Shown here: positions 6,501 through 12,429 of the stretch, in pieces
Numbering within the stretch: the first letter of the stretch is position 1
Layout of the letters: every line of letters begins with the position of its first letter
Source: Prevotella sp. CAG:732
GTDB lineage: Bacteria > Bacteroidota > Bacteroidia > Bacteroidales > Bacteroidaceae
Assembly: GCA_000436035.1 (NCBI GenBank)
Contig: FR893212.1
Span: forward strand, 1-12,429
Length of the DNA stretch: 12,429 bases
Direction of reading: 5' to 3'
Made by a program: the position numbers and the translations under genes
The notes under the pieces: generated by a model
Database searches by the model: none
The model's input: only the letters and a program-made list of their open reading frames with translations
What the model was told of the DNA's origin: nothing

Positions 6501-7177
6501 GTGCCATGTTCACCTATGAGTATGGTGGCATGGAGAATGGCATCCCTACCATCCTAGACACCGATGGCAACAGCTATCCTATCACCGACTTCAGCATCTT
6601 CTACATGAAGCCAGAGAAGATGATGCACTACCAAGGCACGATGATTGCCCCTCACACGGTAGGTCTCAACCTGAGCGTAAGTTGGAAAGACCTCACGCTG
6701 TGTGCCTTCGTAAACGGAAGATTCGGTGGCAAGATGCGTATGCCATCGTTCAACTACGGCTCACTTGACATCTATGGTATGCGTAGCAACATCTCGGCAG
6801 AGGTGGCTGAAGTCATGGGCAAGGACGGCAACATCATAGCCACCCCATCCCACATGTTGCCTCTGCCTACCACTGATGGCGAGGGAAATGCCATTGGCAA
6901 ATATGATTATGCCACGTGGGCGTTCTACTACAACTCCATGAACTTCAGCGTAGAGAAGTCCGACTACATCTACCTGAGCGAGATAGACCTCAACTACACC
7001 TTGCCTAGAAGTCTCTTCACGGGCAACAAGTGGATTAAGAACGTAGATGTGTTTGGAAAGTTGGAGAACGTAGGCTTGCTTTGGTCAGCCAACTCGAAGC
7101 ACTACCATCCCGACTACTTGCCAGGTAGCAGGGAGCCTCAGCTCACCTTCACCATCGGAGCTAACGTGAAGTTCTAA
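3569..7177 (+). CDS. SusC/RagA-family TonB-dependent outer-membrane transporter with STN signalling domain
   Basis: The 1202-aa product is the TonB-powered importer of the locus. Order of parts: signal peptide with likely cleavage after LMA at residue 29; STN domain about 41-113 (VTLHLQKASVKDFFAEM onward), which in this family signals to FecR; carboxypeptidase-regulatory-like domain about 122-195 (LLKGYVKDEEGEPVIGA, TDANGYYQL); probable TonB box LSDVMVTGY (201-209); plug about 213-338 with TIRGTSTMNANKTPLVVVDG and ESITILKDAAAASIWGARSA; then the beta-barrel to a terminal phenylalanine (FTIGANVKF). STN plus SusC plug makes it a transducer type, consistent with the sigma and FecR genes upstream. 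Length is normal for STN-bearing SusC proteins and no frameshift is seen. The family imports glycans, peptides and other large nutrients; sequence alone does not tell which here. Confidence 0.95.
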   Translation: MRKHDLYSMGLVLALSAAPCWMGSSALMAQTHQPTVIKKNVTLHLQKASVKDFFAEMKKQTGLDFICSADLAKQLHAITLNVKNMEASQVLDEVLGNQNCQWKRKGDIIMVTRKEKVQGHRLLKGYVKDEEGEPVIGAFVKVEGTNMQTVTDANGYYQLRVPAANSKITYGYLGMNNNTYILASGSHDATHHVTMTSNNELSDVMVTGYQTISRERATGSYSIINKEDLEKRHSTNLADALDGLVPGMQSQDDGRGGKKFTIRGTSTMNANKTPLVVVDGYPIMDNNDVDYKLRSNPNLNALERINPDDVESITILKDAAAASIWGARSANGVIVITTKKNKKKNAVEVEAGTQFSVGSKQNVQHLTNLASSRDAINYQRWIFQNDYLGDEYTRSIDNLNNCISPSELLLYQGLRWGEISESEMNAQLDRLASLDNKKQISKYLLQTPITSKTHASISANVGGWDTRASLQYEHEEGDFMGRHDNTWRADWQNSYKLNKIFTFNLGLNLVNSNRHSSQVTYSDLAYLAPYEMLLNEDGSYASHFHAGYNSDVLGSLYDWSGFAYKNMSYNLLQEARARRNRINNTQMRTQVGLQVNIIDGLQFNSKFQYETSRYTNTSTNGEESFYVRNMVNRYTLVDDDLAAAGTSALPMGAIVSKGRGKNHSALFRNDISLDKVFGEKHALSAVLGNEISNYYYTAWTLPTLYGVSASSAGVMGQSGVFDTYDQTTSTIEGVPSEGHDHLTDTWNHNRYVSFYGNASYMYDDRYGLSVSARSDASNMITSEAKYRWSPLWSVGAMWNLHNEKWLKDNKMLNRLTLRLTYGKNGNAPTSSSARTTINTQGGYIDDFTGLYPGSISDYGNPTLRWEKTATTNIGLDFALFNNHLYGSFDYYNKKSTDVLGTVNMAGVNGTTYGTFNNAAIQNHGIEVTLGAQGSVGDFSFSGNLNWSYNKNKVTKLYIEAADISSFLNAEYIPGYPIGAMFTYEYGGMENGIPTILDTDGNSYPITDFSIFYMKPEKMMHYQGTMIAPHTVGLNLSVSWKDLTLCAFVNGRFGGKMRMPSFNYGSLDIYGMRSNISAEVAEVMGKDGNIIATPSHMLPLPTTDGEGNAIGKYDYATWAFYYNSMNFSVEKSDYIYLSEIDLNYTLPRSLFTGNKWIKNVDVFGKLENVGLLWSANSKHYHPDYLPGSREPQLTFTIGANVKF

Positions 7178-7219
7178 ATTCGCTCCAAAGAATATGTTAC
7201 ATCTAAAAACATTAGAATC

Positions 7220-8785
7220 ATGAAAAGAATCATATATATGATGACTGCCCTCGCACTGACGCTCACGTCATGCAACGACTATCTCGACACGGTGCAAAAC
7301 AAGGGCAACGACGAAATACTCACCCAGAGCAGTCAGGTGGAAGCCCTCTTCGCCAACAGTGGCATCTTCAACACGCCTACCGCCTTGAACGTAGCCGCAT
7401 CCGACGACTACGGCATGAGCACCGACCTCTTCGACATGATAGGCTACCTAGACGAGAGCCTCATCAATGGCATGAGTTGGAACATACAAGACGTGCCAGC
7501 CAACCAATATGGCGATGTTGTATGGGAAGCTGAATATCAGAAAATCTTCACTGCCAACCTCATCATGGGCCAGATAGACGAGATTACCGATTTGACGGAA
7601 GCCAACCGCACGGAGTACCTGGCACAAGCCCATCTGCTGAGAGCCACTGCCATGTGGAACCTCGTCAACACCTACTGTGAGCCTTACTCGGCAGAAACAG
7701 CCTCAGGGTTGGGACTTCCCCTGAAGAAGACCACCAGTTATGAGGAGGACATGACGAGAGCCACCTTACAGCAGACCTACGACTTCATCCTTGCCGACCT
7801 GGAGGAGGCTGCGAAGACCCACACCACTAGCATCATCAGCAACAAGCGATGGATGGTAAGTCAACCAGCCGTAGAAGCTCTCTTGGCTCGCTTCTATCTC
7901 TTCACACAAAACTATGAGGAGGCTGCCAAACATGCGGCGGAAGCCTTGAAATGCCAAGACGCCCAGCTCGAAGACTACAATAACCTGGGCTTCAAGCCTG
8001 CCGACGTGTCATGGAATGGCGAGATGCAAACCGTCAACTACTCCGCCCTCTATCGCTATGGCGACAACCAGGTGGCCAACTACAAGGAGAACTATCTCTC
8101 CCAATACTTCAAGAACCAGCAATTATTGATACCATCCGAGTCGCTGATAGAGCTGTATGACCAAGACAACGACTTGCGCTACAAGCAGTTCTTCAACAAG
8201 TATGCACTTTGGGAGCAAGGCGTAGGAGGCTTGGGAGACGACATTGTATATAACAAGTTTAATGAGCGCATCCAAGCCGGCCCTACCATGCCAGAGATGT
8301 TGCTCACCGAGGCAGAGGCTTTGGCTCGCACAGGCAAGTGGCAGGAAGCGATGAACTATGTAAACCAGCTCCGACAAGCTCGCTTCGACAAGAATGCAGA
8401 AGACATCACCTTGGAGGCTGACAACCAGCAGGATGCCATCGAGAAAATCTTGGAGGAACGTCACCGCGAGATGCCTTTCGTCATGCGCTGGTTTGACATC
8501 CGTCGCCTGGCATACAATGAGACCGACTATGACGACGTGACCGTGGAGCGTGACTTCTATGAGGTTAGCAACAACAATGTCAACAATGATGTATTCGCCC
8601 ACTATGTATTGCCAGTGAAGTCGAAGCGATATGCCCAACCTATCGTCTATACCGAAATCGCCCGTAGCAACAACCAAATCGTACAGAATGAATATGATGA
8701 CAGCAGCGTCATCGTCACCAAGCAAGAGATAGACTACGGCGGTGATGAAGGTGGAGAAGACGAAGGTAACGAAGACTACGAATAA
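7220..8785 (+). CDS. SusD/RagB-family substrate-binding lipoprotein
   Basis: The 521-aa product is a surface lipoprotein that forms the lid over the SusC barrel and binds the cargo. A lipoprotein signal ends in LTLTSC, with the lipidated Cys at 18, followed by NDYLDT, the usual SusD mature start. A helical TPR-like region contains LLRATAMWNLVNTYCEPY, then GLGLPLKKTTSYEEDMTRAT and TYDFILADLEEA. The C-terminal half has the conserved MPEMLLTEAEALARTGKWQE and EERHREMPFVMRWFDIRRLA motifs. Length is typical. The last 16 residues are unusual for the family: Gly-rich and strongly acidic (YGGDEGGEDEGNEDYE). The gene lies 42 bp after SusC, as expected for an obligate pair. The ligand cannot be read from the sequence. 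Confidence 0.94.
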   Translation: MKRIIYMMTALALTLTSCNDYLDTVQNKGNDEILTQSSQVEALFANSGIFNTPTALNVAASDDYGMSTDLFDMIGYLDESLINGMSWNIQDVPANQYGDVVWEAEYQKIFTANLIMGQIDEITDLTEANRTEYLAQAHLLRATAMWNLVNTYCEPYSAETASGLGLPLKKTTSYEEDMTRATLQQTYDFILADLEEAAKTHTTSIISNKRWMVSQPAVEALLARFYLFTQNYEEAAKHAAEALKCQDAQLEDYNNLGFKPADVSWNGEMQTVNYSALYRYGDNQVANYKENYLSQYFKNQQLLIPSESLIELYDQDNDLRYKQFFNKYALWEQGVGGLGDDIVYNKFNERIQAGPTMPEMLLTEAEALARTGKWQEAMNYVNQLRQARFDKNAEDITLEADNQQDAIEKILEERHREMPFVMRWFDIRRLAYNETDYDDVTVERDFYEVSNNNVNNDVFAHYVLPVKSKRYAQPIVYTEIARSNNQIVQNEYDDSSVIVTKQEIDYGGDEGGEDEGNEDYE

Positions 8786-8802
8786 AAAGACATAATATCA
8801 GT

Positions 8803-9633
8803 ATGAAACAGCTAAAGAACTATATGATGCTTTTGCTCCTCGTGCCATGTTTCTGCATGGCACAAGGCTGCAAGCCGGCATCAACAAAACCTATGGTCAC
8901 TTCCGACCATTACAACCAGGATTCGCTAGAGGAAGTCGTGGCTGCCGCCATGCCCCAGATGGAATACAAGGATGAGATGAGTATGCTGAAGGCATATTTC
9001 AAAGCTATCGACCAGAAGGTAACTCCCAAGGAATGGGCAGATCGGATGAAAGCCGATGCCATCGCTAGCATCTTCGACTGCTTCTGCACGAGTGACATGA
9101 AAGAGGTCTATTCTTTCTTCTTGGACAACTGCCAGGTGGACTCATTGCGGGAGAAAGTGAAAAGCCATTACGAGGCGATGACGAACAAGTATGGGCACCT
9201 CTTCCCTGGCAAACCAGCACCCAACCTCACCTTCACCGACAAGAATGGCAAGCAACTCAGTTTGCAATCTTTCAAGGGACAGGTGCTCTTGGTGGATATT
9301 TGGGGTACCTGGTGTGCCCCTTGCATTGCCGAGATGCCTTACCTCGCTGCCTTGCAAAAGGAATATGGCAGTCGAAAGGACGTAAGAATCATGAGCATCG
9401 CCTGTGACAAGAAGGCAGAAAAGTGGAAGACCTACCTTGCCAGCCATCCTACGACATGGCACCAGTACCTCATCACGGGCGAAGGCAACCAGACGCTCGA
9501 CAAGGCATATTTCTGTGAAGGTATCCCTCGCTTCATCATCATCGACAAGCAAGGCAACATCGTGGCAGCTGATGCCATGCGACCTTCAGAGAAAGACTTT
9601 AGAGAATATTTCAGGAAAATCGTCAATCCATAA
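8803..9633 (+). CDS. Exported TlpA-like thioredoxin-fold protein, CAPC active site
   Basis: The 276-aa product starts 17 bp after SusD, so it is clearly in the operon. The N-terminus MKQLKNYMMLLLLVPCFCMAQ is a signal peptide. Cleavage could be after CMA (residue 20) or at a poor lipobox ending in Cys 23 (AQGC), so membrane attachment is uncertain. Residues about 35-130 are a helical region of unknown function with extra cysteines (FDCFC, 92-95; Cys 110). The thioredoxin/AhpC-TSA-like domain covers about 135-276: PGKPAPNLTFTDKNGK, then VLLVDIWGTWCAPC with the redox pair Cys171/Cys174, and the cis-proline segment GIPRFIIIDKQG (about 240-251). It should act in the periplasm as a thiol-disulfide reductant or oxidoreductase. 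Its thioredoxin half is clearly related to that of the next gene. Partner and electron donor are unknown. Confidence 0.88.
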   Translation: MKQLKNYMMLLLLVPCFCMAQGCKPASTKPMVTSDHYNQDSLEEVVAAAMPQMEYKDEMSMLKAYFKAIDQKVTPKEWADRMKADAIASIFDCFCTSDMKEVYSFFLDNCQVDSLREKVKSHYEAMTNKYGHLFPGKPAPNLTFTDKNGKQLSLQSFKGQVLLVDIWGTWCAPCIAEMPYLAALQKEYGSRKDVRIMSIACDKKAEKWKTYLASHPTTWHQYLITGEGNQTLDKAYFCEGIPRFIIIDKQGNIVAADAMRPSEKDFREYFRKIVNP

Positions 9634-9677
9634 ACTACGGCATGATAATCATGCCATTTAAAGTACTTCATCAGACA

Positions 9678-11051
9678 ATGAAACAAAAAGTTATCACCCT
9701 GTCGCTATTGGCGAGCATGGCATTGACAGCCTCTGCCACCATCCACATGACAGGCAAAATCAACAATTACTCGGGCGGCAACGTCTTGCTCATACAAATG
9801 AGTGACACAGCCCAACAATCAGACACCATGGCTATCGCCAAAGATGGTTCCTTCGTCAAGGACATTCAACTTTTGGAACCAGGCATCGCCTACTTCGGCT
9901 TGGAAGACAAGAAAGCATTCTGCCAAGTGTTTCTCGAAGACGGAATCAAGTTCAACGTAAATATCACCGAGAACAAACGGTCCAACAAGAAAGGTAAAGG
10001 CAATGAGACGAAGGAAATGGAGAAAGCAACATTTGAGTACGAAGGAGATGACAAGGACTGCTATGAATACTTGAAAACGCACGATATGTTCAACCTCTTC
10101 GACGCTTGGCCTTTCGATCGTCTGGACACCATCAGCTTCCGTAGTTATCGGCAGCTATGGACAGCAGATGTCGAAGCATACAAGGTAGCAGCCAACCAAG
10201 TGAAGAGCCTTGCGTTCAGAAGGATGATGAACGAAAGACTTGCAGGTTTTGCCACCTCAGAGTTGTTCCGTTGGGTATGGTCAGACACCAAGAGCCATGC
10301 CACCGACAAGGACTTCGTGGCATGGGTGGAGTCTATCGACCACAACGATCCCAACCAACTCGACTTCTGTTCCAACTATCTCAGATGGTATGGCAAAGCC
10401 CATGCGGATGAGGACATGGGGGCAGACAGAGATTTCACCATCCTGACCAAGGCTTTCCAAAACCAAGACATCATCAACACTTTAGCCGATAACCAAATCA
10501 TGGAGTTCCTACGTCAAGCTCCCGAGGATATGGAATCCATGTTGGCTACCTACAAGAAGGTTTCTACCAACAAGGAGGCTTGGAAAGAGGCAGACGAAGT
10601 ATTTGCTCACTATGTGAAGTTGAAGAAAGGCAGTGTGGCAGCCGACTTCACGATGACCGACAAGAACGGAAAGGTAGTCTCCCTGAAAGACTTGCGTGGC
10701 AAGGCGGTATATATCGACTGTTGGGCGACCTGGTGTGGTCCTTGCTGCATGGAGATTCCGTATATGGAGAAACTCTATGAGCACTACAAAAACAACAAGG
10801 ACATAGAGTTGATCAGCATCTCGCTGGACACCAACAAGAACAAGTGGCTGAACAAGTTGAAGGAAGACAAGCCTAAGTGGCATCAGTTCATCTGTCCCGA
10901 CAACTTCAACTCCCAGCTATGCAAGAACTATGACATCGATGCCATTCCTCGCTTCTTGTTCTTCGATAAAGATGGAAGAATACTCTCTCTTAATGCGCCT
11001 CGTCCTTCTGACGAGCGCATCATCAAATATATCGACGAAAATCTCAAATAA
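9678..11051 (+). CDS. Exported TlpA-like thioredoxin-fold protein with DUF4369-like N-terminus, CGPC active site
   Basis: The start ATG 9678 is preferred over ATG 9642 because it puts a clean signal peptide (MKQKVITLSLLASMALTASA) at the N-terminus; this gives 457 aa. Residues about 21-97 form a beta-rich domain (MTGKINNYSGGNVLLIQ, DGSFVKDI, FLEDGIKFNVNI) resembling the DUF4369 domain that often precedes TlpA domains in Bacteroidetes. Residues about 140-305 are mostly helical. The thioredoxin domain covers about 318-457, with DFTMTDKNGKVVSLKDLRGK, WATWCGPC (redox pair Cys353/Cys356) and the cis-proline segment AIPRFLFFDKDG. A periplasmic thiol-disulfide role is expected. The C-terminal half parallels the preceding gene, including WHQ, IPRF and the RPS near the end, pointing to tandem paralogues. 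It is the last gene of the operon; a stem-loop follows 10 bp after the stop. Confidence 0.88.
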   Translation: MKQKVITLSLLASMALTASATIHMTGKINNYSGGNVLLIQMSDTAQQSDTMAIAKDGSFVKDIQLLEPGIAYFGLEDKKAFCQVFLEDGIKFNVNITENKRSNKKGKGNETKEMEKATFEYEGDDKDCYEYLKTHDMFNLFDAWPFDRLDTISFRSYRQLWTADVEAYKVAANQVKSLAFRRMMNERLAGFATSELFRWVWSDTKSHATDKDFVAWVESIDHNDPNQLDFCSNYLRWYGKAHADEDMGADRDFTILTKAFQNQDIINTLADNQIMEFLRQAPEDMESMLATYKKVSTNKEAWKEADEVFAHYVKLKKGSVAADFTMTDKNGKVVSLKDLRGKAVYIDCWATWCGPCCMEIPYMEKLYEHYKNNKDIELISISLDTNKNKWLNKLKEDKPKWHQFICPDNFNSQLCKNYDIDAIPRFLFFDKDGRILSLNAPRPSDERIIKYIDENLK

Positions 11052-11060
11052 CAACCAAAG

Positions 11061-11088
11061 CAGGCTCGCCTTGAAAAAGACGAGCCTG
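11061..11088 (+). terminator. Stem-loop closing the SusCD-TlpA operon
   Basis: CAGGCTCG (11061-11068) pairs with CGAGCCTG (11081-11088). After one C-A mismatch the stem continues CTT/AAG to a GAAA loop. It begins 10 bp after the TAA of the last operon gene. There is no solid T run after it (TCATACTAATTT follows), so it may end transcription weakly or protect the mRNA 3' end. A near-identical copy lies before the operon at 1566-1588. Confidence 0.65.
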
Positions 11089-11122
11089 TCATACTAATTT
11101 ATTGATAATTATTCATAAATAA

Positions 11123-11154
11123 TTTGCTTGATTGGGGATAATACCATATCTTTG
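11123..11154 (+). promoter_or_regulatory. Promoter of the right-edge ATPase gene
   Basis: TTTG (11123-11126), 20-bp spacer, TATCTTTG (11147-11154): a full match to the Bacteroidetes consensus. Transcription should start near 11160-11163, giving a leader of about 36 nt that includes the palindrome at 11169-11180. Confidence 0.65.
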
Positions 11155-11168
11155 TACTTAAAAAAAGT

Positions 11169-11180
11169 GGCACATGTGCC
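11169..11180. promoter_or_regulatory. Perfect 12-bp palindrome, possible operator
   Basis: GGCACATGTGCC is self-complementary over all 12 bases. It lies just after the predicted transcription start and 17 bp before the ATG of the ATPase gene, a place where a bound dimer would block transcription. No regulator gene is visible beside it. Function is inference. Confidence 0.4.
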
Positions 11181-11197
11181 TAAAATTTAAAGTAGCA

Positions 11198-12429
11198 ATG
11201 AAGGAAATCAAACGTAATAGTTATCTCAAGCAACTCATATCAGGCAAACAAAATGGTCTGATAAAGATAGTAACTGGCATCAGAAGATGTGGAAAGTCAT
11301 ATCTTTTGTTCAAAATCTTTCGAAATCATCTCTTAGAGCAAGGAGTCACACCCGACCACATCATATCCTTAGCATTAGATGACATCCTAAACGAAGAATA
11401 TTGTGACCCTAAGAAATTGGTACTATACATAAAAGAGAACATCAAAGATTCTCAAATCCATTATGTATTGCTGGATGAGGTACAAATGGTCGATAACTTT
11501 GTCGGTGCCTTAAATAGTCTGCTTCACATTGACAACGTTGATGTCTATGTAACTGGAAGCAATTCCAAATTTCTTTCATCAGATATAGCCACCGAATTCA
11601 GAGGAAGAGGTGACGAAATCAGAATCTATCCTTTGTCGTTCTCTGAGTTTTTATCAGAATACAATGGGGACAAAAATGATGCCTGGAGAGATTACATTAC
11701 CTACGGAGGTTTACCTTTGATTCTATCGCTAGAAAGTAGCCAACAGAAATCAAACTATTTGCACAACTTGTATCAAACTGTATATCTGAAAGACTTGATA
11801 GATAGGAATGGAATCAAGAAAGCGGTTGAATTTGATGCACTTACAAAAGTTATGGCATCATCCATAGGCTCGCCATGCAATCCGAACAAATTGAGCAATA
11901 CATTCAAAAGTGTCAGCAATACAGACTTGTCGTCCATTACCATAGACAATTATCTAGGATTCTTGCAAGATGCCTTTCTTCTGGAGAAAGCCTCACGCTA
12001 TGACATAAAAGGCAAGAAGTATATAGGAACCCTATCCAAATATTATTTTGTTGACATGGGTTTACGTAACTGCCTATTGGGGTTCCGACAAATCGAAGAA
12101 ACCCACTTGATGGAAAACGTCATCTACAACGAGTTAAGAAGCAGAGGCTACCTTGTGGACGTAGGAGTGGTAGAGACTCGAACCCGGACGGAAAACCAAG
12201 GAATGTTGCGCAAGCAATTGGAAATAGACTTTGTCGTCAATAATGGCTCCAAGCGCTATTATATCCAATCAGCATTATCTCTACCCAATGAGGAAAAGAT
12301 AGAGCAAGAAATGGCATCATTAAAGAATGTATCTGACAGTTTCCAAAAGATAATCATTGTCAAAGACAACATTGTCCCTCACCATAATGAGTCGGGAATT
12401 TTGTTTATCAACCTGTATGATTTCTTGCT
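11198..12429 (+). CDS. AAA ATPase with C-terminal DUF4143 domain, 3' end cut by window
   Basis: The frame is open from ATG 11198 to the right edge (410 codons). An ATPase core of the AAA_14 type has Walker A GIRRCGKS (27-34), Walker B YVLLDEVQ (89-96) and a sensor-like VTGSNSKFL (118-126). It is followed by FRGRGDEIRIYPLSFSEF and YGGLPLIL (169-176), typical of the family. The C-terminal DUF4143 part belongs to the PD-(D/E)XK-like fold; visible elements are ENVIYNELRSRGY (306-318), LEIDFVV (341-347, Asp344) and YYIQSAL (354-360), with Gln at the usual lysine position, so nuclease activity is doubtful. Relatives are about this length, so perhaps only a few residues are missing. The family is common in accessory DNA of Bacteroidota and its role is not established. 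The gene is visibly AT-richer (AAA, AAT, ATA, TTA codons) than the operon before it, suggesting separate origin. Confidence 0.88.
   Translation, partial: MKEIKRNSYLKQLISGKQNGLIKIVTGIRRCGKSYLLFKIFRNHLLEQGVTPDHIISLALDDILNEEYCDPKKLVLYIKENIKDSQIHYVLLDEVQMVDNFVGALNSLLHIDNVDVYVTGSNSKFLSSDIATEFRGRGDEIRIYPLSFSEFLSEYNGDKNDAWRDYITYGGLPLILSLESSQQKSNYLHNLYQTVYLKDLIDRNGIKKAVEFDALTKVMASSIGSPCNPNKLSNTFKSVSNTDLSSITIDNYLGFLQDAFLLEKASRYDIKGKKYIGTLSKYYFVDMGLRNCLLGFRQIEETHLMENVIYNELRSRGYLVDVGVVETRTRTENQGMLRKQLEIDFVVNNGSKRYYIQSALSLPNEEKIEQEMASLKNVSDSFQKIIIVKDNIVPHHNESGILFINLYDFL

Noticed and set aside
8123..8725. 200-codon open frame antisense to the SusD gene
   Set aside because: The SusD motifs on the plus strand are unmistakable; the antisense product is a hydrophobic string without motifs, as expected from reversed codons.
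8803..8871. Confident lipoprotein call for the first TlpA-like protein
   Set aside because: The residues before Cys 23 (AQG) fit the lipobox poorly and a normal cleavage after CMA is equally possible.
9642..9677. Upstream ATG (9642) extending the second TlpA-like protein by 12 residues
   Set aside because: The extension would bury the signal peptide that begins properly at ATG 9678.

Overview
The window looks like a Bacteroidota chromosome, probably Bacteroidales and most like Prevotella/Segatella. The grounds are a SusC/SusD pair with its own ECF sigma factor and FecR-type anti-sigma factor, an HU-related DNA-binding protein of the long Bacteroidales type, few strong Shine-Dalgarno sites, and four promoter-like sites of the Bacteroidetes TTTG / TAnnTTTG form, all with a 20-bp spacer. 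The genus is inference.

Layout. Positions 1-43 (minus) hold the first 14 codons of a gene running off the left edge, with a good promoter at 156-187. Positions 229-269 form a strong hairpin with a T run. Positions 391-615 (minus) are the C-terminal scrap of a DUF4143-type ATPase with an apparent internal deletion. Positions 602-1234 (minus) encode a 210-aa HU-like protein fused to a winged-helix-like tail. Its leader and promoter region (1235-1540) contain two micro-ORFs, a small hairpin, four 21-bp tandem units and four 22-bp tandem units.

From 1635 to about 11090 lies a six-gene plus-strand operon: promoter, ECF sigma factor (1709-2248), FecR anti-sigma factor (2299-3507), SusC/RagA TonB-dependent transducer with an STN domain (3569-7177), SusD/RagB lipoprotein (7220-8785), and two thioredoxin-fold TlpA-like proteins (8803-9633 and 9678-11051). 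It ends in a stem-loop at 11061-11088. A near-identical but damaged copy of that stem-loop lies just upstream of the operon promoter (1566-1588), so the pair brackets the locus.

How the genes probably work together. The SusC STN domain should report ligand occupancy through the periplasm to the C-terminal part of FecR, which then releases the sigma factor to raise expression of the uptake genes. SusD and SusC form the lidded outer-membrane importer. No glycoside hydrolase, sulfatase or peptidase is present; the only periplasmic partners are two thiol-redox proteins. This suggests an uptake system whose cargo or receptor needs disulfide handling. The substrate is unknown.

From 11198 to the right edge is an almost complete DUF4143 AAA ATPase. 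It is visibly more AT-rich than the operon and has its own promoter followed by a 12-bp perfect palindrome; it looks like an accessory gene.
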